Made by a program: the position numbers and the translations under genes. 34,910 bases of DNA from CAYLJO01 sp964383905. Lineage in GTDB: Bacteria; Acidobacteriota; Blastocatellia; Pyrinomonadales; Pyrinomonadaceae. The notes under the pieces are model-generated. The model did no database searches. It was given only the letters and a program-made list of their open reading frames with translations, and was not told the origin of the DNA. Location of the stretch: contig CAYLJO010000041.1 in the NCBI GenBank assembly GCA_964383905.1, positions 1-34,910 on the forward strand, read 5' to 3'. Shown here in pieces: positions 8,757 through 15,551 of the stretch; position 1 is the stretch's first letter, and each line of letters begins with the position of its first letter.

Positions 8757-9371
8757 ATGACAAGGATACTTCTGGCCGGCGCAGTGCTTATCCTGGCCGG
8801 CTGTGCAACGCACTCCAAGAATCCCCTTTTAAGTGCGCCGCCGAGCGCGGCCGCTGACAATGATATATATATTACCGACGCCGCCGGCCGCATCCGTGCC
8901 TTACGTCCGGATGGAACGGAGCAATGGTCGTATTCGCTCCCAGATGATCTAGTTCGAATGGGCACAGCGGCGACGCATGATATTAGGATCGATTATTTAG
9001 TAGCGCGCTCAGGGGGTAAGCTATTTGGCCTGGCCACTCAGCAGACAGGGCCTAATGCGGGTGGAACTATTCTGTTCGCGCTCGATAGTAATCATCTACT
9101 CTGGCAGAGAGCGGCGCCTTATCCTGAACCGAGTGTTGCACCGATCGCCGTCGGGCAGGAAGCTGTATATGAGGCAGGCAACGACGGAGTGCTTTACGCT
9201 TTTGCGCGAGCTGACGGCCATCCACTCTGGCAGTACCGTGTCGGCGAGGGCCCCCTCGGTTCCCCGACGATAGGAGCCGACGGCACCATCTATGTTACCG
9301 GCCCTCGCCACAACCTTCACGCTATTTCTCCAGACGGTTCACAGCGCTGGGTGGCTGAAACACAGTCATGA
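8757..9371 (+). CDS. Lipoprotein with PQQ-type beta-propeller repeats
   Basis: A 204-residue protein with a lipoprotein signal: MTRILLAGAVLILAGC, lipobox LAGC with Cys16 as the lipidation site. The mature part has repeats of the PQQ enzyme/BamB type, such as GRIRALRPDGTEQWSY, GGTILFALDSNHLLWQ, GVLYAFARADGHPLWQ and NLHAISPDGSQRW. Four blades are visible, fewer than a full seven- or eight-bladed propeller, so it may be a short or partial member. A function in scaffolding or sensing is possible but unproven. An ATG 25 codons upstream would displace the signal peptide, so the internal start is preferred. Confidence 0.75.
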   Translation: MTRILLAGAVLILAGCATHSKNPLLSAPPSAAADNDIYITDAAGRIRALRPDGTEQWSYSLPDDLVRMGTAATHDIRIDYLVARSGGKLFGLATQQTGPNAGGTILFALDSNHLLWQRAAPYPEPSVAPIAVGQEAVYEAGNDGVLYAFARADGHPLWQYRVGEGPLGSPTIGADGTIYVTGPRHNLHAISPDGSQRWVAETQS

Positions 9372-9431
9372 ATAGATCTTGATTGATAGCAATCTTATTC
9401 TGTTAGAACCGTGATCGGATACGATCGTCAT

Positions 9432-9965
9432 TTACTTGGTACCGAGGAGTTCGACTTCGAAGATGAGGGTCGCGTTACCTGGAATTTTTGGGGGTTGCCC
9501 GGCCGGGCCGTAACCAAGGTCGGGAGGAATAATCAGCCTTCTTTTCCCACCCACCTTCATACTCCTCACGCCCTCGTCCCACCCTTTGATGACCCTGCCG
9601 AGCCCGATCGGGAATTCAAACGGGTGTCCCGGGTCAAGCGAGCTATCGAACTTAGTCCCGTCTTCGAGCGTGCCCGTGTAAAGCACCGAGACGGTCTGGC
9701 CGGTCCTCGGAGTTGCCCCTGTCCCTTCGACGATGTCAACGTACCTCAGCCCGGACGGCGTGGTCACCACGTCCGCTGAATTCCTGCTCCCGTACGCAAA
9801 CAGGTAGGCCAGCCCGGTAATCGCCACTAATGCCAGGATCAGGACAGTCGCAATAATTCTGGTCCTTTTGTTGGCGCGTCCTTTGTGCGGTCCATGCTTA
9901 TGTGAAAATGCGCTCCTGGACGACTTGCGGGTCTTTCCGGTTCGTCTCTTACGGCTCTGGGGCAA
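9432..9965 (-). CDS. FKBP-type peptidyl-prolyl cis-trans isomerase, membrane-anchored
   Basis: A 177-residue protein. A very basic N-terminus (about residues 1-36) is followed by one transmembrane helix (ATVLILALVAITGLAYLFA) and a single FKBP domain of about 110 residues. The domain has VSVLYTGTLEDGTKFDSS, the VIKGWDEGVRSMKVGGKR core and the terminal IFEVELL strand. It catalyses proline isomerisation during folding. The topology (positive N-terminus in, domain out) suggests a periplasmic activity anchored to the inner membrane. Confidence 0.92.
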   Translation of the reverse strand: MPQSRKRRTGKTRKSSRSAFSHKHGPHKGRANKRTRIIATVLILALVAITGLAYLFAYGSRNSADVVTTPSGLRYVDIVEGTGATPRTGQTVSVLYTGTLEDGTKFDSSLDPGHPFEFPIGLGRVIKGWDEGVRSMKVGGKRRLIIPPDLGYGPAGQPPKIPGNATLIFEVELLGTK

Positions 9966-10032
9966 TGTTGATTCTCCTTTAGCGAAGATAGTTAATGCCG
10001 TTAAAGAGTTTTGGTGCCTTAACCTACTCGAT

Positions 10033-11064
10033 CTATTTAACCACCTTCTTGATAAAGCTCACAAACTCTCTAATATCATCCTCGGTCGTATCGAATGAAG
10101 TCATGAAGCGAACCTCAGATACGGCCTCGTTCCATACATAGAAGAAATACTTCTCCTGGATGACAGGAATATACCTTTCCGGCACGATGGCAAAGACGGC
10201 GTTAGCTTCGACGGCCTGCGTCACCTTGATCCGGGGTATCTTCTCGACCTCGGTGGCTAAAAGCTTAGCCATTCGATTGGCGTGAGCCCCATTTTTAAGC
10301 CATAGCTCATTCGATAAAAGGGTTTCAAACTGCGCCGAAATGAATCTCATTTTCGAAGCAAGATGCATCCCCTGCTTACGTATGTACTTGAAATTCTTCG
10401 CCAGCCTCTGATCGAAGAAGACGACGGCCTCTCCGTACATCATCCCGTTCTTGGCCCCGCCGAATGAGAGAATATCCACCCCGGCGTCAACCGTTAGTCC
10501 TCTTAACTGCAGGTTGAGGCCGGCCGCCGCATTGGCTATTCTCGCCCCGTCCATGTGCAGCAGCATCCCATTCTGATGAGTATAATTAGCCAGTGCTTCG
10601 ATCTCTTGAGGAGAATAAACGGTCCCCATTTCGGTCGACTGTGAGATTGAGATCACCTTCGGCTGGACGTGGTGCTCGTTTCCCATTCCGTGGAGGTGAG
10701 GCTTGACCTGTTCGAAGCTTATTTTTCCATCCTTCGTGGGAACCGGGAGCAGCTTACAGCCGATAAAGTTTTCCGGGGCGCCGCACTCGTCGACGTTGAT
10801 GTGGGCCGTTTCAGCACAGACCACAGCATTGTACGGGTCCATCACCGTTTTCAGTCCGAGGACGTTGGCCCCCGTGCCGCCGAAGACAAAATAGACCTCT
10901 ATCTGCCGGCCAAAGTGCTCCTTAAATCTGGCGACGGCTTTCTCGGTATATGGATCATCCCCGTAAGCCACCACGTGCCCGCTGTTAGCCGAGCGAATGG
11001 CCTTCATGATCTCAGGATGAACTCCCGCATTGTTGTCGCTGGCAAAGCTTCGAGTTACTTTCAT
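10033..11064 (-). CDS. Low-specificity threonine aldolase (beta-eliminating lyase family)
   Basis: A 343-residue fold-type I PLP enzyme that splits L-threonine or L-allo-threonine into glycine and acetaldehyde. The opening RSFASDNNAGVHPEIM, the FGGTGANVLG cofactor-phosphate segment, the MDGARIANAA aspartate motif and the lysine in SFGGAKNGMM (K205) all match the family. Length is typical. There is no close operon partner; the FKBP gene follows 67 bases downstream on the same strand. Confidence 0.92.
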   Translation of the reverse strand: MKVTRSFASDNNAGVHPEIMKAIRSANSGHVVAYGDDPYTEKAVARFKEHFGRQIEVYFVFGGTGANVLGLKTVMDPYNAVVCAETAHINVDECGAPENFIGCKLLPVPTKDGKISFEQVKPHLHGMGNEHHVQPKVISISQSTEMGTVYSPQEIEALANYTHQNGMLLHMDGARIANAAAGLNLQLRGLTVDAGVDILSFGGAKNGMMYGEAVVFFDQRLAKNFKYIRKQGMHLASKMRFISAQFETLLSNELWLKNGAHANRMAKLLATEVEKIPRIKVTQAVEANAVFAIVPERYIPVIQEKYFFYVWNEAVSEVRFMTSFDTTEDDIREFVSFIKKVVK

Positions 11065-11088
11065 GCCTGTCTGTTTCTGCCGTTCCGG

Positions 11089-11355
11089 TCATAGAAAAGT
11101 GTAGTGACCGGTATCGGCATCGTATATGTAGAGGTAGGCGCGGTAACGCCCGTGTTCCGCGCGCTCATTCCGAACGCGGATGATCGAAACAATATCTATC
11201 GCGCGAAGGTCGCAAAAACCGAGTCGATCTTCAATGAACGAATCGAGTTGCTCCGGCGTCTCAGCCACTAGCGCTTCGCCACGCGCATAGCCGGGGTATT
11301 GCTCCTCGGCCTCGGCCGGTGTCAGCCACCCGGTAAGCTTAACGGAATCGCTCAT
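11089..11355 (-). CDS. Small hypothetical protein
   Basis: An 88-residue acidic protein starting MSDSVKLTGWLTPAEAEEQ and ending YIYDADTGHYTFL. I do not recognise a family. The frame extends upstream to a GTG, but MSDSVKL is a more natural start. It ends 24 bases before the threonine aldolase gene on the same strand, so the two could form one transcription unit. Confidence 0.55.
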   Translation of the reverse strand: MSDSVKLTGWLTPAEAEEQYPGYARGEALVAETPEQLDSFIEDRLGFCDLRAIDIVSIIRVRNERAEHGRYRAYLYIYDADTGHYTFL

Positions 11356-11478
11356 ACTCAAAGCCCAACGATCTCGCCGGCCTGTGAGCCACACGACATC
11401 TTTGAATTATGCGGCGACGGCGTTTCCGGGGTAATCATGATTGCAGGCGATGACGAGAGTTCTCAGCCCTTACCGACA

Positions 11479-12198
11479 TTATCTTAAATCTATTAACCAG
11501 GATTCTCGAAGATACTCTACTATTAAGTGGTAATTGAAATTAACCCATCTGACCGGCCCATCCAGAATCGAGGAATCAGAGGTCACGGCGATCTGATTTG
11601 AAGAGATGATGGCCTTGTCCGGATTGAACATGACCTCGACGCTCCAAGGCCAGTGATGGTCAACGGAGAGGTCATTTATTCTCTGCGCAAGTCGCCCGCT
11701 ATTAGATACCGGCCGGTCTAAAAGCCATTTCACAGATCCGGGTCGCAGTGCTTCCAGGACTTCCCCGATCAAAAGAATGGCCCTTTCAGTTTCCCGCACC
11801 GACCGGTATGAGCCATGAACGCTCGATAAGTCCCTCACGCAGCCATCGCGGCAGAGGATGAGTACGCCTCCTCCGAGCGCCGCCTCTACTGTGATGACCA
11901 GATTAAATCCATCGACGATTAAACATTCGTTCTCAACGTGCCGGAGGGCTAAACAATTCGCCGCCCTGTAATCCCTGCTCGCATCGGCGCAGGCCGCCCG
12001 TGAGACGGCCAAGCATTGACGCTCGGTGAGGTGGTAGCGATCACCAACAATCTTGACGGAGGCTTTCACCGAGTATCCGCGAGTGAGCAGCCACGACAGG
12101 TCGAAGGTGGCCTGCCGAAGCACCGTAACCCTGTCCGGGCCGAATAAAGAGCTGTCCGCCGGGTGCGGGCCGCGGTGCTGCCGCTTGTCAGGGCTCAA
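11479..12198 (-). CDS. DUF434 domain-containing protein
   Basis: A 239-residue protein. The N-terminal segment ATFDLSWLLTRGYSVKASV followed by VGDRYHLTERQCLAVSRAAC matches DUF434, a small helical domain. The C-terminal part (from LIVDGFNLVITVEAALGGG) resembles the DUF5616 region usually paired with it, and its acidic residues (DGFN, RDLSSVHGSYR, LLDRPVSNSG) suggest a nuclease-like or Toprim/PIN-like core. No activity is established to my knowledge. The frame starts with TTG, preceded by GGTGGAG at good spacing. Confidence 0.78.
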   Translation of the reverse strand: MSPDKRQHRGPHPADSSLFGPDRVTVLRQATFDLSWLLTRGYSVKASVKIVGDRYHLTERQCLAVSRAACADASRDYRAANCLALRHVENECLIVDGFNLVITVEAALGGGVLILCRDGCVRDLSSVHGSYRSVRETERAILLIGEVLEALRPGSVKWLLDRPVSNSGRLAQRINDLSVDHHWPWSVEVMFNPDKAIISSNQIAVTSDSSILDGPVRWVNFNYHLIVEYLRESWLIDLR

Positions 12199-12246
12199 TT
12201 TAAAGACTCCACCGATGCAACAACTTAATCTGCGGGCTTGATCCCT

Positions 12247-12717
12247 TTATATGTTGCAGTGGGCCAGCCCACGCTTTTCCAAATACTGCTGGTGATATTC
12301 CTCAGCCCGGTAGAACGGCGTTGCCGGTTTGATTTCCGTCACAATCCGGCTCCTGTAGCGACTGCTGCTCTCGAGCCTCTCTTTTGAGGCCCTGGCAGCG
12401 GCCTCCTGCTCCGGCGTGTGGTAGAAGATCGCGGACCGGTACTGCGTGCCGATGTCCGGCCCCTGCCGGTTCAGCGTCGTCGGATCGTGATTTTCCCAGA
12501 ACACCCTCAGCAGTTCCTCATAAGAAACTACGGACGGGTCGTATTCGACTTCGACGGCTTCGGCGTGGCCGGTTCTTCCTGAACACACGTCCTTGTAAGT
12601 AGGGTTTTCAAGGGAGCCCCCGGTATACCCGACTGTCGTTGACTTTACTCCCTGAACCTGCCGGAATGCAGCTTCTACTCCCCAGAAACAGCCGGCGGCA
12701 AAAGTGGCTTTTTCCAT
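12247..12717 (-). CDS. msrA: Peptide-methionine (S)-S-oxide reductase MsrA
   Basis: A 156-residue enzyme that reduces methionine-S-sulfoxide in free or protein-bound form. The catalytic GCFWG motif is at residues 9-13 (Cys10), followed by VGYTGGSLENPTY and GHAEAVEVEYDP, all MsrA signatures. Near the C-terminus, RAEEYHQQYLEKR and a penultimate-region Cys (AHCNI) could act as resolving cysteine. Size is normal for the short form without an MsrB domain. Confidence 0.95.
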   Translation of the reverse strand: MEKATFAAGCFWGVEAAFRQVQGVKSTTVGYTGGSLENPTYKDVCSGRTGHAEAVEVEYDPSVVSYEELLRVFWENHDPTTLNRQGPDIGTQYRSAIFYHTPEQEAAARASKERLESSSRYRSRIVTEIKPATPFYRAEEYHQQYLEKRGLAHCNI

Positions 12718-12997
12718 AATATATTCTCCTCGAATCTTAGATCATTAATAGTCTTATACACCACGGAATCCCGGCGCACGTACCGGTTGAGTTCGCGAGG
12801 CCATGTTTCTGATTCCTCAACGATTATACGCTCGCTCCCTATTCTGAAGCACCGGCACACCTGACCCCGGGATTGAGAGCCGAAAGCTGTCGTTGTCATT
12901 GGAGATCGCCGCGGCGGCGCGCGCTTCGACGTGGTGGCCCAAACAGTGCCGTGTAGGTGGCAAATTTCATCCGAGCAAAAATTTTTGTAGAAAAATC

Positions 12998-13026
12998 TTG
13001 ACACGCATTGAGGACTGAGTTATATA
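12998..13026 (+). promoter_or_regulatory. Sigma70-type promoter
   Basis: A consensus -35 TTGACA (12998-13003) is separated by 17 bases from a -10-like TATATA (13021-13026), with an A/T-rich tract (AAAAATTTTTG and AAAAATC) upstream that could act as an UP element. Transcription would start near 13033 and run toward the terminator at 13352-13400, giving an RNA of about 350 nt with no recognised protein. Confidence 0.65.
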
Positions 13027-13032
13027 TGCAGG

Positions 13033-13390
13033 GTTGCGCTTTTAGATGGAACAAAGAGCGCGCCAAGGACGTAATAAACATTCTATGTTGATGAACCTGA
13101 CCAACAGAATCTTGAGCCCGGAGGGTGTGATGGCAGCCCCATGGCGGCCGTCCACCGGTATGCCCGGCGTCAGGTCTGTCAATTGTCTGAGTTCATTACC
13201 CTTCTATACATTTACGGGCGTCGGACTCGGGCAAAGACATGCCGAATCGATAGCGAATCTACCGATTAAAGATCGTCGTCACGTCCAGATTTAGTTTAGC
13301 GGGAGCGGCTCCCGCTCCCATATCTCGAATAAAATCAAAGAGAAATGATTGGAGCGGGCTGCTTCCCTCGGAAGCTTAAAGCCCGCTCTT
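13033..13390 (+). ncRNA. Possible orphan transcript of about 350 nt
   Basis: Bounded by the promoter at 12998-13026 and the terminator at 13352-13400. It includes a 70-codon frame from ATG 13084 with a weak AAGGA site 14 bases upstream, but the predicted peptide has no familiar features. It does not show the conserved parts of RNase P RNA, tmRNA or 4.5S RNA that I know. It may be a regulatory RNA or a leader. The boundaries are inferred from signals, not from any conserved fold. Confidence 0.3.
13301..13319 (+). repeat. Short perfect inverted repeat
   Basis: GGGAGCGG and CCGCTCCC form an 8-bp stem with a three-base loop. It lacks a following T-run, so it is probably an internal hairpin of the transcript rather than a terminator. 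Confidence 0.5.
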
Positions 13391-13400
13391 TTCGTTGTTT
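13352..13400 (+). terminator. Intrinsic terminator
   Basis: GAGCGGGCT (13352-13360) pairs with AGCCCGCTC (13380-13388). Between them a second hairpin, GCTTCC with GGAAGC, stacks on top. A T-rich run TTTTCGTTGTTT follows directly. It would end transcription coming from the promoter at 12998. Confidence 0.65.
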
Positions 13401-13425
13401 GATAACTGAAATACCTTGTGTGAGT

Positions 13426-13557
13426 GATGAAGGCAGGGATGTCTTCACGGATGTGCTGCTCGTGCTTTACCAGAGTCCCAAGCAGCGCATCCTTGGCAGA
13501 AGTGTGCGTCGTAGTGTGTCTAAACGGCGCCCATCGCTCTGCCTTCATCGTTTTTTT
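13426..13557 (+). ncRNA. Candidate structured RNA closed by an 11-bp stem (possibly Y-RNA-like)
   Basis: GATGAAGGCAG (13426-13436) is exactly complementary to CTGCCTTCATC (13539-13549), bringing the two ends of a roughly 125-nt RNA together; seven T follow at 13551-13557. Inside, GGATGTGCTGCT (13449-13460) pairs with AGCAGCGCATCC (13481-13492) over 12 bp with one G-U, and GTCGT can pair with ACGGC further on. End-to-end pairing with a U-tail is the general plan of Ro60-bound Y RNAs, and a Ro60 gene lies 6 kb downstream. I do not see the tRNA-like T-loop of YrlA RNAs, so the identity is open. The first array tRNA begins 17 bases later. Confidence 0.45.
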
Positions 13558-13573
13558 AATATACCAAATTTTT

Positions 13574-13658
13574 GCATGGTTGGCAGAGCGGCGATTGCGG
13601 CAGACTGTAAATCTGTTGCCCTGCGGGGCTTTCGGAGGTTCGAGTCCTTCACCATGCA
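13574..13658 (+). tRNA. tRNA-Tyr (GTA)
   Basis: Acceptor GCATGGT pairs with ACCATGC. The anticodon loop CTGTAAA sits on a CAGA/TCTG stem. There is a long variable arm as expected for Tyr and a T-loop TTCGAGT; discriminator A. No CCA is encoded, unlike most of the array. It is the first gene of the tRNA array. Confidence 0.9.
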
Positions 13659-13674
13659 TCGGCAAAATATTTAC

Positions 13675-13753
13675 AGGAGTGTAGCTCAACTGGATAGAGA
13701 GCACCGGTCTCCAGAATCGGCGGTTACAGGTTCGAGTCCTGTCACTCCTGCCA
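13675..13753 (+). tRNA. tRNA-Trp (CCA)
   Basis: Acceptor AGGAGTG pairs with CACTCCT. The anticodon loop is CTCCAGA on CCGGT/ATCGG. G73, the expected Trp discriminator, is followed by encoded CCA. Confidence 0.9.
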
Positions 13754-13762
13754 ACACGTCAC

Positions 13763-13852
13763 GGAGAGTTAACCCTAACTGGAAAGGGCGTGGTCCCGAA
13801 AACCACCGCGCGCCCGGCGCGCTTGAGAGTTCGAGTCCCTCACCCTCCGCCA
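13763..13852 (+). tRNA. tRNA-Ser (CGA)
   Basis: Acceptor GGAGAGT pairs with ACCCTCC with one A-C mismatch. The loop is CCCGAAA on GTGGT/ACCAC, so position 33 is C. A long GC-rich variable arm is kept, as expected for Ser; G73 and CCA are present. Confidence 0.85.
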
Positions 13853-13867
13853 ATCTTTAATGCTTAG

Positions 13868-13957
13868 GGAGGCGTCGCCTAACCGGTCATGGCAGCGGTT
13901 TGCTAAATCGCCGGGTGAAAGATTCCTGTGCAGGTTCGACTCCTGCCGCCTCCGCCA
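13868..13957 (+). tRNA. tRNA-Ser (GCT)
   Basis: Acceptor GGAGGCG pairs with CGCCTCC. The loop is TTGCTAA on GCGGT/ATCGC. It has a long variable arm, T-stem GCAGG/CCTGC, G73 and CCA. Confidence 0.92.
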
Positions 13958-13966
13958 TCTATTTCT

Positions 13967-14045
13967 GGACCTGTAGCTCAGCGGAATCAGAGCGCGCCCC
14001 TGCGGAGGTCGAGGTTCGCACGTTCGAATCGTGCCAGGTCCACCA
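13967..14045 (+). tRNA. tRNA-Arg (GCG)
   Basis: Acceptor GGACCTG pairs with CAGGTCC. The loop CTGCGGA sits on a stem with one C-T mismatch (CGCCC/GGTCG). T-arm is GCACG/CGTGC; A73 and CCA follow. Bacteria usually read CGN with an ACG (inosine) tRNA, so a GCG anticodon is unusual. Confidence 0.75.
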
Positions 14046-14052
14046 TGTTTAT

Positions 14053-14128
14053 TACGGAGTAGCCAAGTCGGCAAGGCACCTCTCTCTGAAAGAGGCCAGC
14101 GTAGGTTCGATTCCTACCTCCGTAGCCA
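14053..14128 (+). tRNA. tRNA-Gln (CTG)
   Basis: Acceptor TACGGAG pairs with CTCCGTA. The loop is CTCTGAA on CCTCT/AGAGG. T-arm is GTAGG/CCTAC; G73 and CCA follow. Confidence 0.9.
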
Positions 14129-14134
14129 TTCGCG

Positions 14135-14212
14135 GGACCCGTAGTTCAGCGGAAGAAGAACGGCCGTTTCCTAAACGGCAGGTCGCAGGTTCAAGTCCTG
14201 CCGGGTTCACCA
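14135..14212 (+). tRNA. tRNA-Arg (CCT)
   Basis: Acceptor GGACCCG pairs with CGGGTTC (one G-U). The loop is TTCCTAA on GCCGT/ACGGC. T-stem is GCAGG/CCTGC; A73 and CCA follow. Confidence 0.9.
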
Positions 14213-14213
14213 T

Positions 14214-14289
14214 GCCGATGTAGCCCAATTTGGCAGGAGGCGCTAGTTTCAGACACTAGAGAGTGTGGGTTCGAATCCCTCCATCGGCA
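14214..14289 (+). tRNA. tRNA with Leu anticodon (CAG), short variable loop
   Basis: Acceptor GCCGATG pairs with CATCGGC. The loop is TTCAGAC on CTAGT/ACTAG. The variable region is only about five bases, whereas bacterial Leu tRNAs normally carry a long arm. A73, the key LeuRS discriminator, is present. The 3' end reads ACTA, so CCA is not encoded exactly. Confidence 0.8.
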
Positions 14290-14310
14290 CTAATTTTCAA
14301 TGATTTCTCT

Positions 14311-14387
14311 GCTGTCGTGGCGCAATGGGCAGACGCGCACGGTTGAGAGCCGTGTGATTGAGGGTTCGAGTCCCTCCGACAGCACCA
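14311..14387 (+). tRNA. tRNA with Leu anticodon (GAG), short variable loop
   Basis: Acceptor GCTGTCG pairs with CGACAGC. The loop is TTGAGAG on CACGG/CCGTG. The five-base variable loop TGATT replaces the long arm of normal Leu tRNAs. T-stem is GAGGG/CCCTC; A73 and CCA follow. Confidence 0.85.
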
Positions 14388-14397
14388 ATTCTTACAG

Positions 14398-14474
14398 GCT
14401 CGCGTGATGCAACCGGTAGACATCCGAAGCTTAAACCTTCAGTCCTGTGGGTTCGAATCCCTCCGCGAGCACCA
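14398..14474 (+). tRNA. tRNA with Leu anticodon (TAA), short variable loop
   Basis: Acceptor GCTCGCG pairs with CGCGAGC. The loop is CTTAAAC on CGAAG/CTTCA (one mismatch). The variable loop is short (GTCCT); A73 and CCA follow. Confidence 0.82.
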
Positions 14475-14489
14475 ACCTATTTTCTCAAG

Positions 14490-14567
14490 GCGCGTGTAGC
14501 CCAACCGGCAGAGGCAGCTGGCTCAAACCCAGCTCGGTGACGAGTTCGAATCTCTCCACGCGCACCA
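14490..14567 (+). tRNA. tRNA with Leu anticodon (CAA), short variable loop
   Basis: Acceptor GCGCGTG pairs with CACGCGC. The loop is CTCAAAC on GCTGG/CCAGC. The variable loop is short and the base of the T-stem is imperfect; A73 and CCA are present. Confidence 0.8.
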
Positions 14568-14573
14568 ATTCAT

Positions 14574-14650
14574 GGGGATGAACGCGAAATGGAAAGCGGG
14601 CTGATTTTCAATCAGCTGATTTGCGAGTTCGAGTCTCGTCATCCCTGCCA
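14574..14650 (+). tRNA. tRNA-Glu (TTC)
   Basis: Acceptor GGGGATG pairs with CATCCCT (G1-U72). The loop is TTTTCAA on GCTGA/TCAGC. G73 and CCA follow. Confidence 0.85.
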
Positions 14651-14661
14651 AAGTTTTACCC

Positions 14662-14739
14662 CCGGGGATAGTTCAAATGGCTTGAGAACGCACGCCTGTG
14701 GAGGGTCTGATACGGGTTCAAATCCCGTTCCCCGGACCA
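14662..14739 (+). tRNA. tRNA-His (GTG)
   Basis: Acceptor CCGGGGA pairs with TCCCCGG. The loop CTGTGGA sits on a poorly paired anticodon stem (CACGC/GGGTC). T-stem is ACGGG/CCCGT; CCA is encoded. The discriminator is A and no G-1 is encoded, so the usual HisRS identity pair G-1:C73 is missing. Confidence 0.7.
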
Positions 14740-14745
14740 GTTTAC

Positions 14746-14822
14746 GGCGCGTTGGGCAAAAGGCCGAAGCCACCTGACCCTCAATCAGGCGATCACCGGT
14801 TCAAATCCGGTACGCGCCGCCA
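14746..14822 (+). tRNA. tRNA-Glu (CTC)
   Basis: Acceptor GGCGCGT pairs with ACGCGCC. The loop is CCCTCAA on CCTGA/TCAGG, giving C at position 33. T-stem is ACCGG/CCGGT; G73 and CCA follow. Confidence 0.85.
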
Positions 14823-14831
14823 ACATCTTAA

Positions 14832-14908
14832 GGAACCGCGGGCCAGTTGGAGTGGCCGCTTGATTGTCAATCAAGAGAGCGCGGGTTCAAGTCCCGCCGG
14901 TTCCGCCA
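14832..14908 (+). tRNA. tRNA-Asp (GTC)
   Basis: Acceptor GGAACCG pairs with CGGTTCC. The loop is TTGTCAA on CTTGA/TCAAG. T-stem is GCGGG/CCCGC; G73, as expected for Asp, and CCA follow. Confidence 0.92.
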
Positions 14909-14911
14909 TTC

Positions 14912-14988
14912 GCCTCCGTAGCTTAGCCGCGCAGAGCGGTGGACTCTTAATCCATCAGGCGTGAGTTCAAGTCTCACCGGAGGCACCA
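14912..14988 (+). tRNA. tRNA-Lys (CTT)
   Basis: Acceptor GCCTCCG pairs with CGGAGGC. The loop is CTCTTAA on TGGA/TCCA. A73 and CCA follow. Confidence 0.9.
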
Positions 14989-14995
14989 ATTTTAA

Positions 14996-15071
14996 CGGAG
15001 TGTAGCCTAGAGGCTCAGGCACTTGCCTTGGGAGCAAGATGACAGAAGTTCAAATCTTCTCACTCCGACCA
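14996..15071 (+). tRNA. tRNA-Pro (TGG)
   Basis: Acceptor CGGAGTG pairs with CACTCCG. The loop is CTTGGGA on CTTGC/GCAAG. The C1-G72 start and A73 are typical of bacterial Pro tRNA. CCA is encoded. Confidence 0.92.
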
Positions 15072-15076
15072 TTTTT

Positions 15077-15152
15077 GTGGGTGTGGCGCAACGGGTAGCG
15101 CGCTTCGTTGCCAACGAAGAGGTTGCGAGTTCAAATCTCGCCACTCACTCCA
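15077..15152 (+). tRNA. tRNA-Gly (GCC)
   Basis: Acceptor GTGGGTG pairs with CACTCAC (one G-U). The loop is TTGCCAA on CTTCG/CGAAG. T73 is the expected Gly discriminator; CCA is encoded. Confidence 0.9.
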
Positions 15153-15160
15153 ATCCCTTC

Positions 15161-15238
15161 GCCCCCGTAGCTCAACGGAATCAGAGCGGTACGCTTCGAA
15201 CGTACGGGTTGTGGGTTCAATTCCTACCGGGGGCGCCA
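15161..15238 (+). tRNA. tRNA-Arg (TCG)
   Basis: Acceptor GCCCCCG pairs with CGGGGGC. The loop is CTTCGAA on GTACG/CGTAC. G73 and CCA follow. Confidence 0.9.
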
Positions 15239-15246
15239 AATCACAC

Positions 15247-15322
15247 GCGACTGTAACTCAACTGGCAGAGTGCGAGTCTTCCAAACTCGATGTTGCGGGT
15301 TCGAAGCCCGCCGGTCGCTCCA
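15247..15322 (+). tRNA. tRNA-Gly (TCC)
   Basis: Acceptor GCGACTG pairs with CGGTCGC (one U-G). The loop is CTTCCAA on CGAGT/ACTCG. T73 and CCA follow. Confidence 0.9.
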
Positions 15323-15331
15323 AGATTGTCT

Positions 15332-15410
15332 GCCTGCGTAGCTTAAAGTCGGCCAAAGCTCTCCGCTGGTATCGGTGAGATTATGGGTTCAAACCCCATC
15401 GCAGGTTCCA
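15332..15410 (+). tRNA. tRNA-Thr (GGT)
   Basis: Acceptor GCCTGCG pairs with CGCAGGT. The loop CTGGTAT sits on CTCCG/CGGTG (one mismatch). T73 and CCA follow, then a second CCA. Confidence 0.8.
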
Positions 15411-15417
15411 CCACTTC

Positions 15418-15494
15418 GCATCCGTAGCCAAGACGGTAAGGCGTCAGTCCGCAAAACTGATCACGCGCGAGTTCGATTCTCGCCGGATGCTCCA
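15418..15494 (+). tRNA. tRNA-Cys (GCA)
   Basis: Acceptor GCATCCG pairs with CGGATGC. The loop is CCGCAAA on TCAGT/ACTGA, so position 33 is C. T73 is the key CysRS identity base. CCA is encoded. Confidence 0.88.
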
Positions 15495-15551
15495 ATTCCT
15501 TTGCCGTTACAGGTCAAACGGCCATACATCAGGAAAGGAGGTGCCGGGTAA

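Larger units (their letters stand above)
12718..13573. other. Long non-protein region upstream of the tRNA array
   Basis: About 850 bases with no convincing protein gene. It contains a sigma70-type promoter (12998-13026), a GC hairpin (13301-13319), an intrinsic terminator (13352-13400) and a structured RNA-like segment (13426-13557); each is listed separately. The first part (12718-12990) has an open minus frame overlapping msrA that I do not trust. Confidence 0.6.

Noticed and set aside
12675..13004. Minus-strand 109-residue frame overlapping the start of msrA
   Set aside because: It overlaps a secure gene in another frame and has no family, and its upstream part reaches into promoter-like sequence.
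13033..13390. RNase P RNA, tmRNA or 4.5S RNA between promoter and terminator
   Set aside because: The size would suit RNase P or tmRNA, but none of their conserved sequence blocks is visible.
13291..13704. Minus-strand 137-residue frame across the first tRNAs
   Set aside because: It runs antisense through tRNA-Tyr and the structured RNA. Phrases like GEGLEPPKAPQG are typical spurious translations of tRNA genes.
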